From Xanthomarina sp035306605 (GTDB lineage: Bacteria; Bacteroidota; Bacteroidia; Flavobacteriales; Flavobacteriaceae): a stretch of DNA of 51,829 bases. The stretch lies in NCBI GenBank assembly GCA_035306605.1, contig DATGNR010000079.1; one strand, given 5' to 3'. Every line of letters starts with the position of its first letter. Position 1 is the stretch's first letter. The position numbers and the translations under genes are program-made. Shown in pieces: positions 16,328 through 25,320 of the stretch. The notes under the pieces are model-generated. The model worked only from the letters and a program-made list of their open reading frames with translations. It did not search any database and was not told the DNA's origin.

Positions 16328-18502
16328 ATGATATTTTCAAGACAACTACTCTTATTTTGCTTTTTAGCAACCCTTTTAACATCAGCGCAAAACAAAGAAA
16401 TTACCTTAGAAGAAATTTGGAATGGTACCTTTAGAACCGAAGGTTTGGACGCTTTACATTCAATGAAAAACGGCCAACAATATTCGGTTCTTGATTTCGA
16501 CAGAAGTTCGGGTGTAACCGCTATCGATGTTTATGATTATAAGACTTTAAAAAAAGTAAAAACTTTGGTTAGTTCCAGTGATTTGGATGCCATTGCTTAT
16601 TTTAGTAATTACACTTTTAGCGAAGACGAAAGTCAAATCCTTTTGGCTACAGATGTCACTCCTATTTTTAGACGCTCTTCCTTAGGTAAATATTATGTTT
16701 TTGATATAAAAACTAAAAAACTGACTTTAGTAGCTGAAGAAAAAATCCAAGAACCAACCTTTTCTCCAGATGGAAATAAAATAGCATATGGTTATAATAA
16801 CAATTTATTTGTAAAAGATTTACGTTCAGGAGAAACAACCCAAATTACTTTTGATGGTGAGAAAAATAAAATTATCAATGGTATTACTGATTGGGTTTAT
16901 GAAGAAGAGTTTGGTTTTGTTAGAGCTTTTCAATGGAATTCAGCAAGTAATAAAATAGCTTTTATACGTTTTGACGAAACTTTGGTTCCGGAATTTTCTA
17001 TGGATGTTTACGGGAGTGATTTATACCCAACACAAGACGTGTTTAAATACCCTAAAGCAGGAGAAGCCAATGCTTTGGTGTCCCTTCATTTATATAACGT
17101 GGATTCCGATTTGCTTTCAGAAGTGAAAGTCAATAAAGATTACCACGATTTTTATATTCCTAGAATAAAATGGACCAATAACTCAGATGTATTAAGTGCA
17201 CATTTCTTAAATAGACATCAAAACCAATTAGATTTATGGTTTATAGATACTAATAACAACTCCGCAAAAATAGCTTTGGAAGAAAGAGATGAGGCGTATG
17301 TTGACGTTACAGACGATTTAACCTTTTTAAAAGACAATAGTTTTATTTGGACAAGTGAAAAAGATGGTTACAATCACATCTACCACTATTCTCAAGATGG
17401 AAAGTTATTAAACCAAGTAACTAAAGGAAATTGGGAAGTTACAAGTTACTATGGCTTTGATGAAAAACGCAATAAAATTTTCTATCAATCTACAGAAACT
17501 GGATCTATTAATAGAGCTGTTTATAGCATTAAACTTAATGGACGAGATAAAGAGCAGTTAACAAAAGTAGAAGGGACGAACAGAGCTTCTTTTAGTGCAG
17601 ATTTCTCTTATTTTATTAATTCGTTTTCTAATAATTTAACTCCACCAACATTTACCTTAAACGATGCCAAATCTGGTAAAATTATTAAGAGTATAAAGGA
17701 TAATGAAAAGCTATTACAAAAGTTAGCGGCTTATAAAATGTCTAAAAAGGAGTATAGTACCATTAATATTAATGGGAACGACTTAAATATGTGGATGATT
17801 AAGCCAGCTGATTTTGATGAAACGAAGGAGTATCCATTGTTTATGTATCAATACTCTGGTCCTGGTTCACAACAAGTTGCAAATAGTTGGGGAGGTACAA
17901 ATGACTATTGGTATCAAATGTTAGCGCAAAATGGCTATATTGTGGCCTGTGTGGATGGAAGAGGTACAGGTTTTAAAGGAGCTGATTTTAAGAAAGTAAC
18001 ACAAAAAGAACTAGGGAAATACGAAGTAGAAGATCAAATTGATGCTGCTAAATATTTAGGTGAATTACCATATATAGATGCATCTAGAATTGGAATTTGG
18101 GGATGGAGTTACGGCGGATTTATGAGTAGTAATGCGCTTTTCAAAGGTAACGATGTTTTTAAAATGGCTATTGCTGTTGCTCCTGTAACTAGCTGGCGTT
18201 TTTACGATACCGTTTATACAGAGCGTTACATGACAACACCTCAAGAAAATCCTAGTGGTTACGACGATAATTCACCAATAAACCATGTGGACAAATTAAA
18301 AGGAAACTTTTTGTTAATCCATGGTTCATCAGATGATAATGTACATGTTCAAAATACAATGCTTATGGTGGAAGCTTTAGTGCAAGCAAATAAGCAGTTT
18401 GAGTGGATGGTTTATCCAGATAAAAATCATGGTATTTATGGTGGGAATACCAGATTACATTTATACACCAAAATGACTAACTATATTAAAGAAAATCTAT
18501 AA
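16328..18502 (+). CDS. Dipeptidyl peptidase IV (S9B family)
   Basis: A 724-residue secreted serine peptidase that removes X-Pro/X-Ala dipeptides from peptide N termini. Signal peptide about 1-20 (ends LLTSAQ). A beta-propeller (about 40-480) holds the DPP-IV dipeptide-anchoring glutamates in DWVYEEEFGF (E192, E193). The C-terminal alpha/beta hydrolase domain contains the nucleophile S594 in GWSYGGFM, the acid D669 or D670 in HGSSDDNVH and H701 in DKNHGIYGG. The propeller double Glu plus the triad make the DPP-IV assignment firm. Two POT peptide transporter genes follow directly (gap 11 bases), so the released dipeptides probably feed those importers. Confidence 0.94.
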   Translation: MIFSRQLLLFCFLATLLTSAQNKEITLEEIWNGTFRTEGLDALHSMKNGQQYSVLDFDRSSGVTAIDVYDYKTLKKVKTLVSSSDLDAIAYFSNYTFSEDESQILLATDVTPIFRRSSLGKYYVFDIKTKKLTLVAEEKIQEPTFSPDGNKIAYGYNNNLFVKDLRSGETTQITFDGEKNKIINGITDWVYEEEFGFVRAFQWNSASNKIAFIRFDETLVPEFSMDVYGSDLYPTQDVFKYPKAGEANALVSLHLYNVDSDLLSEVKVNKDYHDFYIPRIKWTNNSDVLSAHFLNRHQNQLDLWFIDTNNNSAKIALEERDEAYVDVTDDLTFLKDNSFIWTSEKDGYNHIYHYSQDGKLLNQVTKGNWEVTSYYGFDEKRNKIFYQSTETGSINRAVYSIKLNGRDKEQLTKVEGTNRASFSADFSYFINSFSNNLTPPTFTLNDAKSGKIIKSIKDNEKLLQKLAAYKMSKKEYSTININGNDLNMWMIKPADFDETKEYPLFMYQYSGPGSQQVANSWGGTNDYWYQMLAQNGYIVACVDGRGTGFKGADFKKVTQKELGKYEVEDQIDAAKYLGELPYIDASRIGIWGWSYGGFMSSNALFKGNDVFKMAIAVAPVTSWRFYDTVYTERYMTTPQENPSGYDDNSPINHVDKLKGNFLLIHGSSDDNVHVQNTMLMVEALVQANKQFEWMVYPDKNHGIYGGNTRLHLYTKMTNYIKENL

Positions 18503-18513
18503 AAACAGAACTT

Positions 18514-20100
18514 ATGAGTCAGGAACAAGATCCAGCGTTAATTGCGCATCTCGCGAAAAGAGGTATAGACGATAAAATGGTAATGGGACATCCAGCAGGA
18601 TTGTTCATATTGTTTTTTACAGAAATGTGGGAACGATTTAGTTATTACGGAATGCGTGCGTTATTAACGGTATTCTTAATTACAGAAATAGCTAATAATG
18701 GATGGGGTTGGACTAATGCTGATGCTATGCAACTATATGCTTGGTATACAGGTTTAGTATACTTAACGCCACTATTAGGAGGTATTATTGCAGATAAATT
18801 TACAGGGTTTAGAAAAGCTATTTTATTAGGTGCACTTATTATGACTTTAGGGCATTTATCAATGGCTTTTGAAGGTATAAACCCTAACTTTTTCTATGCA
18901 GGATTAGTGCTAATGATTTTTGGTAATGGTTTGTTTAAACCGAATATTTCTTCAATGGTAGGAAATCTTTACCCAGATTCAAGTTCTAAAAAAGATGCAG
19001 GTTATACTATTTTCTATATGGGTATTAATGCAGGAGCGTTTTTAGGAATGCTACTTTGTGGTTATATAGGTGAAAAAGTAGGATGGCACTATGGTTTCGG
19101 ATTAGCGGGAGTTTTCATGCTATTCGGAATGTTACAATTTTACTTTGGAGCTAAAATCTTTGGTGATATAGGTGCACAACCTGAGAAACACACTAAGGAA
19201 GAATTACAAAAAATTGCTGAAGAATCGGATGAAGAGGTATTAGCTCCTAATGTTGTTAGAGATCGATTAGTAGTAGTAGGCGTACTAATGGTAGCAAGTA
19301 TATTTTTCTTCTTTGCATTTGAACAAGCAGGAGGGTCTATGACTGTTTTTGCTAAGGATTATACTCAAAGAGTTTTAGAAGGTAGTACAGGTACTATTTT
19401 TAAATGGGTGGATGCTATTTTAACCATCTTCCCTATTCTTATTGTTTCGTGGGTACTTTACGGTTTGGGAAAGAAAATTTTTAAAGCGTATCCGTTAACA
19501 ATCATCTTTACTGCAATCTCATTTATTATCATTTGGATTTTAGGAGTATGGAAAGTATACAGAGAATTTAGTTTAGAACATACAGAAGTAACTGTTTCTT
19601 GGTTTCAGATTTTGAACTCGTTCTTCATTATTACTTTAGCTTCGTCATTTAGTAAGATTTGGGAGAAAGTATGGAATCCATCGGGTCCTGTAAAGTTTGC
19701 TATGGGCTTAACTTTAGTAGGCGTTGGGTTTATTGTATTGTCATTTGGAGCCAATAGTATTCCACAAGGAGCAACTTCGGCATCTGTAAGTATGATTTGG
19801 TTGATATTAGCTTATTTCTTCCATACAACAGGAGAACTTTGTTTGTCGCCAGTAGGACTCTCTTATGTTTCTAAATTATCTCCTAAACGTTTGGCAGGAT
19901 TGTTATTTGGGTTGTGGTTTACAGCTTCTGCGATAGCTAACTTTATTGCTGGACAAACGGGATCATATATTGATAAAATATCAGAAACCTATTCTATGTC
20001 TACATTCTTCTTAATTATTGCTTCCATACCAATGGCGGCAGCGGTAATCTTATTGATATTGAACCCGAAATTAAAGAAAATGATGCACGGTATTAACTAA
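18514..20100 (+). CDS. POT-family proton-dependent oligopeptide transporter (first copy)
   Basis: A 528-residue MFS protein with about 14 hydrophobic segments. It has the POT motif FFTEMWERFSYYGMRALL with the E37-x-x-E40-R41 proton-coupling cluster on helix 1, and the PTR2 signature KDAGYTIFYMGINAGAF. It takes up di- and tripeptides with protons across the inner membrane. It sits 11 bases after the dipeptidyl peptidase gene and 35 bases before a second POT gene. The first 25 residues include a short hydrophilic extension not present in the second copy. Confidence 0.94.
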   Translation: MSQEQDPALIAHLAKRGIDDKMVMGHPAGLFILFFTEMWERFSYYGMRALLTVFLITEIANNGWGWTNADAMQLYAWYTGLVYLTPLLGGIIADKFTGFRKAILLGALIMTLGHLSMAFEGINPNFFYAGLVLMIFGNGLFKPNISSMVGNLYPDSSSKKDAGYTIFYMGINAGAFLGMLLCGYIGEKVGWHYGFGLAGVFMLFGMLQFYFGAKIFGDIGAQPEKHTKEELQKIAEESDEEVLAPNVVRDRLVVVGVLMVASIFFFFAFEQAGGSMTVFAKDYTQRVLEGSTGTIFKWVDAILTIFPILIVSWVLYGLGKKIFKAYPLTIIFTAISFIIIWILGVWKVYREFSLEHTEVTVSWFQILNSFFIITLASSFSKIWEKVWNPSGPVKFAMGLTLVGVGFIVLSFGANSIPQGATSASVSMIWLILAYFFHTTGELCLSPVGLSYVSKLSPKRLAGLLFGLWFTASAIANFIAGQTGSYIDKISETYSMSTFFLIIASIPMAAAVILLILNPKLKKMMHGIN

Positions 20101-20135
20101 CCCCAAAAGGTAACTAACTAAAAAAACTTATTGAA

Positions 20136-21923
20136 ATGAATACTGATATTGAAAATCTTTTTAAAGACACTGTTCTTGGGCATCCAGTAGGACTATTTAT
20201 CTTGTTTTTTACAGAAATGTGGGAGCGTTTCTCCTTCTACGGAATGCGTATCCTTCTTATATTGTTTTTAACAGCGCCAATGATGAGCGATAACCCGGGG
20301 TGGGATTGGCCTCGTGAACATGCACTTTCATTAATTGGTACGTATGCATCCCTTTTATACTTAACACCAATTATTGGTGGGTGGATTGCAGATAAATGGA
20401 CTGGTTACCGTATTGCTGTAGTTATTGGATGTATTATAATGACACTTGGTCATTTAGCTATGGCTTTTGAAACAACAGCTTCATTTTACTTAGGTTTAGC
20501 TTTATTAGTGATTGGTACTGGTTTCTTTAAGCCAAATATTACCTCGATCATTTCGGAGATGTACCAAACAAGAGAGTCTAAAAAAGACGGTGCTTACACT
20601 ATTTTTTATATGGGTGTAAATGCAGGAGCCTTTTTTGGTATGATGCTTTGTGGATATTTAGCTGAAAATTACGGATGGGCCTACGGATTTGGTCTTGCAG
20701 GAATTTTTATGTTATTAGGAATGCTTCAATTTTTATTAGCTCATAAAATATTCGGTAAAGTAGGTGCGCCCCCTTCAAAGAAAGGTAGAGATGTTTTAGA
20801 GAACCAAGCTGAAAAGACAGAAATAGAACTTGCTAAAGAAGAAGCTGAGGCTGCTTCAAAATTGAACCCATTTACTACTCTTGATAAAGTACTTATAGCC
20901 TTATCATCCATTGGTGGTTTGTTATACTTATTTAATGACCCATTAGAGAAAATTGGTGGAACTTCTATGTTGCCTTTTGAGTTTATGGGAATGAGTGGTT
21001 CTAATGTTGTAGTTCTAGCTGCTTTAGTCCTCTTTTTAATAGTATTGATTGCACGTATTTCACGTTATATTCCAATAGTTAGAGATCGTTTAGTTGCAGT
21101 TTCTATTTTCGCTCTGTTTACCGTATTCTTTTTTGCGTTTTTTGAGCAGTCTTTAGGATCTATGACTTTATTTGCTAGTGATTATACTAATAGGGATTTA
21201 GTAGGTAATGCGGCTACGGTGTTTTCTGTTATTGATGCTCTATTAACTACGATTCCATTAATAATTATTACGTATGTAATCTTTTTGATTTTCAAAAAGA
21301 CTTTTACGAAAATAGGACCATCCAATATCATGTTAGCAATAGCGTTTCTTTTGGTTTGGGCTTTGGTGATTTATCGTATTTATGACAAATCAACAGCTGA
21401 AGTATTAAAAGTTGATGCTACCTGGTTTGGTATTTTAAACTCTTTCTTTATTATTACACTTGCACCAATATTTTCAAAGTGGTGGGAAAGTAAATACAAT
21501 CCAAGCGCAGCAATGAAATATGCTATAGGGTTAATATTATTAGGTGTTGGGTTTGGAGTTTTAGCTTATGGAGCTTCTGATATCCCTTCAGGTGCTCAAA
21601 CTGCATCTGTAAGCATGATATTCTTAATATTAGCATACTTATTCCATACCATGGGTGAACTTTGTTTATCGCCTCTAGGATTGTCTTATTTAAGTAAGTT
21701 GGTACCTGCACGTATGATTGGTTTTATGTTTGGTGTTTGGTATTTAGCTATTGCAGTTGGGCAAAAAGGAGCAAATACAATGGGAGGAATGATTGATCAT
21801 ATCTCAGAGAAATACTCTATGGGGACTTTCTTTTTAATTTTTGCAATAGTTCCAATTATTGTTGGATTTGTTTCTATGGTGCTAAACCCATTACTTAAAA
21901 AACTAATGCACGGTGTGCGCTAA
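20136..21923 (+). CDS. POT-family proton-dependent oligopeptide transporter (second copy)
   Basis: A 595-residue paralog of the preceding gene. It carries the same ExxER motif (E27-x-x-E30-R31) and the PTR2 signature KDGAYTIFYMGVNAGAF. It is about 65 residues longer, mostly because of a longer middle loop (around residues 215-310) with a Glu/Ala-rich stretch (EKTEIELAKEEAEAAS) and an extra hydrophobic pair, as in other bacterial POTs with two inserted helices. The end of the protein (LNPLLKKLMHGV) matches the end of the first copy, so the pair arose by tandem duplication. It probably differs in peptide preference. Confidence 0.94.
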   Translation: MNTDIENLFKDTVLGHPVGLFILFFTEMWERFSFYGMRILLILFLTAPMMSDNPGWDWPREHALSLIGTYASLLYLTPIIGGWIADKWTGYRIAVVIGCIIMTLGHLAMAFETTASFYLGLALLVIGTGFFKPNITSIISEMYQTRESKKDGAYTIFYMGVNAGAFFGMMLCGYLAENYGWAYGFGLAGIFMLLGMLQFLLAHKIFGKVGAPPSKKGRDVLENQAEKTEIELAKEEAEAASKLNPFTTLDKVLIALSSIGGLLYLFNDPLEKIGGTSMLPFEFMGMSGSNVVVLAALVLFLIVLIARISRYIPIVRDRLVAVSIFALFTVFFFAFFEQSLGSMTLFASDYTNRDLVGNAATVFSVIDALLTTIPLIIITYVIFLIFKKTFTKIGPSNIMLAIAFLLVWALVIYRIYDKSTAEVLKVDATWFGILNSFFIITLAPIFSKWWESKYNPSAAMKYAIGLILLGVGFGVLAYGASDIPSGAQTASVSMIFLILAYLFHTMGELCLSPLGLSYLSKLVPARMIGFMFGVWYLAIAVGQKGANTMGGMIDHISEKYSMGTFFLIFAIVPIIVGFVSMVLNPLLKKLMHGVR

Positions 21924-21950
21924 TTGCATAAAGCATTAAAATTTATATAT

Positions 21951-21980
21951 AAAAACACTTCAATTTTGGAGTGTTTTTTA
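21951..21980 (+). terminator. Terminator after the second POT gene
   Basis: A stem of AAAAACACT (21951-21959) with AGTGTTTTT (21970-21978), extended by two inner pairs, closes a short AT-rich loop and continues into T residues. It lies 27 bases after the stop codon. The following 190 bases up to the thioredoxin gene show no gene. Confidence 0.65.
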
Positions 21981-22174
21981 TATTTTGGGAACAATTTTTG
22001 ACAAGAATAACCAAAAAATCAATATGTTTGAAATTGATTTAAAAATTGATTACTTCTTAAAATTAATATCAATTAATTAGAAAGGAATTTAGGAAGTGTC
22101 GACTAAGTTGAATGTATTGTTTGAGAAGAATGCATGGATTTCTTCACTAAAAAACTCATTAAAATAAGTTACAA

Positions 22175-22720
22175 ATGAAAAAGTTACTATTCCTAATTGC
22201 CATTACGTTAGCTACTGTTAACTTATCTGCTCAAGAAATTAATTGGGTTACATTAGAACAAGCTGTGGAGCTTCAAAAGAAAAACCCCAAAAAAATCATG
22301 ATAGATGCTTATACCAATTGGTGTGGCCCATGTAAAATGCTGGATAAAAACACCTTTCAAAATAAAGATGTGGCAGACTACGTGAACAAGCATTATTATG
22401 CTGTGAAATTTAATGCAGAAGGAAACGAAACTATTAAGTTTAAAGGAAACACTTTTAAAAACCCTGGCTATAATCCGGCTAATGCAAACCGACGCAATTC
22501 TCAACATCAACTGTCGGCCTATTTTAGTGTGAGGTCATACCCAACCATATTGTTTTTAGATGAGAAGGCCGAGTTTTTAACCCCAGTGATTGGTTATAAA
22601 ACACCTCAACAATTAGAGTTGTATTTGAAATTGTTTAAAGCTAATAAGCATGTTGATATAAAGACTCAAGATGATTTTTCTGCATATTACAGTGCTTTTA
22701 AACCAGAGTTTTCCAATTAA
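22175..22720 (+). CDS. Secreted thioredoxin-fold protein
   Basis: A 181-residue protein with a signal peptide (about 1-20, ending NLSAQ) and a thioredoxin-like domain with the active-site motif WCGPC (49-53) preceded by MIDAYTN. The cis-proline motif is SYPTILFLD. Between them an insertion (GNETIKFKGN... NANRRNSQHQ) is longer than in classic thioredoxin, as in periplasmic DUF255-like or DsbD-gamma-like proteins. It should act as a thiol-disulfide oxidoreductase in the periplasm. The stop codon shares a TTAA with that of the convergent comEC gene. Confidence 0.88.
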   Translation: MKKLLFLIAITLATVNLSAQEINWVTLEQAVELQKKNPKKIMIDAYTNWCGPCKMLDKNTFQNKDVADYVNKHYYAVKFNAEGNETIKFKGNTFKNPGYNPANANRRNSQHQLSAYFSVRSYPTILFLDEKAEFLTPVIGYKTPQQLELYLKLFKANKHVDIKTQDDFSAYYSAFKPEFSN

Positions 22721-24768
22721 TCATTCGTTAACGGAATTACAAAAGCTCCTTTTTTATTGGTTTGATGAAAAAGGAGCTTTTGCTTTTCACAAGTGGCTGC
22801 CCAACGGCCCATATAAGATTTGTAATTACTGCCATCTGCTATAATTGCTTCTGGCCTCAAGGAGTCGATAAGTCTGTTTAAATTTATTCTTGGCGAGTTT
22901 TTAAGTAATACAAAATCTGGTTTTAATGACTTTAGATTATAGACACCTATGCTATCTACAACCAACAGCCATTTATTATTTACTCTGTATACAGGATGTA
23001 CACTGTCTTGCCGGATTTCTGAGATATAATTACTAGTGGTGTAACTCGTAATCAAGGTGCTTTTTTCATTTTTACTATCAGAGAGAGGTTGATGTAGCTC
23101 TAATATATTTCCTTTATGAATTCCTATTAATGTAGAAGCTCCTTTATGGAATACTAAAAATTGCTGGTTAGTTTCTGTGTTATGTTTGGTGTAAATAAGG
23201 ACGCACTGTCCAATTAGAATAGCTGTAAGAAGGTATAATAGTTGCTTTGTGCTTTTCTTGGTATAAAGATGATAGGCACTTATAATTACTATGTAACTAG
23301 CAATGGTTTGAAGCATATTAAATGGGATGTTTTGAATTAAGAAAGCTTCTTGTTGAGCAACCCATTTAAAGAAACCATTCATGTTGTTGATTATTGCTCC
23401 GTAGCTTGTAGCATAGAATTCTGGAAGAATATTTATTAGTGAAAGCAGTATGGCCCCTATTCCAAAACCTAAAATATACCCCAAAAAAGGTATGGCTATA
23501 ATGTTGGATAGAAAGAATAACCCAGGAATCTGATGAAAATAGTATAAGCTTATGGGTAAGACGCCAAATTGAGCAGCAATTGAAACAATAAATGCTTGCC
23601 AAAATTTATCCACAAGCCAATATTTTGGATGCCAAAAGCTATAAAGCAACGGATGGATAGTTACTATTGAAATTACAGCAAAGTAGCTCAGTTGGAAGCC
23701 TACATCAAAAAGAAGGTTAGGGTTAAATAGCAGTAAAACAAAGGCAGAACTAGCTAGTATATTTAATATATTTATTGGTCGGCTGGCGTTTATTGCTATA
23801 GCTACAAAACTAAACATAAGTGCTGCACGTAGCACCGATGCAGATAAGCCAGTAATGACAGCAAAGCTCCATAAGCAGATTAGTATTAGAATGATTTTAT
23901 ATAACCACCCGTATTTTATATATTCTATGGGCTTAAATAGTAGGTTTAAGAATATAAGGATAATTCCAACATGCAAGCCGGAAACCGCTAAAATGTGTAT
24001 GGATCCTGCATTTTTGTAATCGTTGTATATTTCTTCACTAATATCATTCCTTTGTCCTAAAAGCAATGCGTTTATAATGGCTAGTTCATCAGGTTTAAAT
24101 TTTTGTTCTTGCAGCTTATTGATAATATGTTTTCTAACAGCGTCTGCATAACCATAAAGTGTGGTTTTCTTTGTGCTTGCTAGATATACTTCTTCGTAAT
24201 TAGAATACAGCTGTGAATAAATATATTTGTTCTCTAAAAAAAATTTGTAATTGAATTGATTTGGGTTTAATGGTGCCTTGATTGATTGGATTTTAGTTTT
24301 TAATATAAGGATATCATCTACATCAAATAGTGAATTTAAGCTGTCTCTTTTTATGTTAAGTAGCGATAGACCTTCAATAGGACTCTGATTTATTTTTAAT
24401 AATTTCACTACATACCTATGGTTAAATTTATTAGGCTTTAATATGTTCGAAATTTTTAGAGTCACTGTTAATGTACTGTCCGTTATAAAAGCAGGGCTAT
24501 TGGTATAATGATTTAAATGATTTTTTGGGTTGTGTATATTCACAATGAGAATTCCCAAAGCAACCGTGGTTACATACGCAGTTAATCCAAACCAAATGGT
24601 TTTATTTAATTTGGGTTTCGAATGGAAGTAAACAACACTTAAAATAATAAGAAGTATCCCTGTAATTTTTACAGAAGCGCTTAAGGAGATTGGGAAAAAA
24701 TGGGGCAATAGGATGCCTGTAACCAACAAGATGGTTAGCTTAATTAACGTAAAATCAAGTAGTTTCAC
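22717..24768 (-). CDS. comEC: ComEC/Rec2-family DNA uptake channel protein
   Basis: A 683-residue polytopic membrane protein. After the N-terminal helices (1-70) comes the DUF4131/OB-like domain (about 90-200), then the Competence domain with the family hallmarks ALLLGQRNDIS and HILAVSGLHVGII (about 225-275) and about seven further helices up to residue 510. The C-terminal 170 residues resemble a decayed metallo-beta-lactamase domain, but the HxHxDH metal motif is not present. It is the likely inner-membrane channel for single-stranded DNA in natural transformation. It is the last gene of the surE-lpxB-nlpC-comEC run and convergent with the thioredoxin gene. Confidence 0.9.
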   Translation of the reverse strand: MKLLDFTLIKLTILLVTGILLPHFFPISLSASVKITGILLIILSVVYFHSKPKLNKTIWFGLTAYVTTVALGILIVNIHNPKNHLNHYTNSPAFITDSTLTVTLKISNILKPNKFNHRYVVKLLKINQSPIEGLSLLNIKRDSLNSLFDVDDILILKTKIQSIKAPLNPNQFNYKFFLENKYIYSQLYSNYEEVYLASTKKTTLYGYADAVRKHIINKLQEQKFKPDELAIINALLLGQRNDISEEIYNDYKNAGSIHILAVSGLHVGIILIFLNLLFKPIEYIKYGWLYKIILILICLWSFAVITGLSASVLRAALMFSFVAIAINASRPINILNILASSAFVLLLFNPNLLFDVGFQLSYFAVISIVTIHPLLYSFWHPKYWLVDKFWQAFIVSIAAQFGVLPISLYYFHQIPGLFFLSNIIAIPFLGYILGFGIGAILLSLINILPEFYATSYGAIINNMNGFFKWVAQQEAFLIQNIPFNMLQTIASYIVIISAYHLYTKKSTKQLLYLLTAILIGQCVLIYTKHNTETNQQFLVFHKGASTLIGIHKGNILELHQPLSDSKNEKSTLITSYTTSNYISEIRQDSVHPVYRVNNKWLLVVDSIGVYNLKSLKPDFVLLKNSPRINLNRLIDSLRPEAIIADGSNYKSYMGRWAATCEKQKLLFHQTNKKGAFVIPLTND
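22741..22781 (+). terminator. Hairpin inside the 3' end of comEC, likely terminator of the thioredoxin gene
   Basis: A 14-bp perfect stem (AAAAGCTCCTTTTT at 22741-22754, AAAAAGGAGCTTTT at 22768-22781) lies 20 bases after the thioredoxin stop codon and within the last comEC codons. For the plus strand it ends in TTTT then GCTTTT; the T run is short, so it may act with help from Rho or as a 3' stabilising structure. Confidence 0.55.
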
Positions 24769-24789
24769 ATAATAAAGATAATAAATATC

Positions 24790-25320
24790 TTATAATACGC
24801 GACGTGCCTGAACAAAGGCAAAATACCAGTATTTTTCAGAAAGTTTAGAGGTAATAACACCTCTACTTGTTGTAGAATGGATAAACTCAACTAGGCCAGG
24901 TCTAGCCTCCGTTACCAAACCAACATGGTTTATGTCTCGGCTGTTTTTGCTAGTTGCAAAAAATAATAAATCTCCTTTTTGAACTTCTTTAACATCTATC
25001 CAATTTCCACTTGTAGCCAAGCTACTAGTAGTTCGTGGTAGAGAAATATTTTCACTATTAAAAGCTGTGGTAATTAAACCAGAACAATCCATGCCTTTTT
25101 TTGTGTTACCACCATACTTATAGCGAACACCATTATATTTTTCAGCAGTTTGAATGATGTTATTAATAACTGACATGTTGGCTACAGGTCTGTTTTCTGA
25201 AGAAGCTTTAACTGTCTTTGTGGTTCTTGAGCTTTTCTTACTAGTGGTGCTAGCTGTTTTTGTAGATTTACACGCTGTAATAGAAATAAAGATTATTAAT
25301 ATGTAGATAATTTTTCTCAT
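24790..25320 (-). CDS. NlpC/P60 cell-wall hydrolase lipoprotein
   Basis: A 176-residue lipoprotein. The signal peptide ends in the lipobox ITAC (C17). A Lys/Ser/Thr-rich linker (18-45) precedes the NlpC/P60 domain (about 50-176). The catalytic residues are C79 in GMDCSGLITTAF, H132 in NHVGLVTEA and probably H148 in FIHSTTSRG. Such enzymes cut peptide bonds in peptidoglycan stem peptides, often D-Glu-m-DAP. It overlaps lpxB by 4 bases (25317-25320) and precedes comEC by 21 bases, so it is co-transcribed with both. Confidence 0.93.
   Translation of the reverse strand: MRKIIYILIIFISITACKSTKTASTTSKKSSRTTKTVKASSENRPVANMSVINNIIQTAEKYNGVRYKYGGNTKKGMDCSGLITTAFNSENISLPRTTSSLATSGNWIDVKEVQKGDLLFFATSKNSRDINHVGLVTEARPGLVEFIHSTTSRGVITSKLSEKYWYFAFVQARRVL

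Noticed and set aside
16328..22720. Polysaccharide- or peptide-utilisation locus of the SusCD type
   Set aside because: No SusC/SusD pair, no TonB receptor and no ECF sigma/anti-sigma pair are present; only the peptidase and POT genes.
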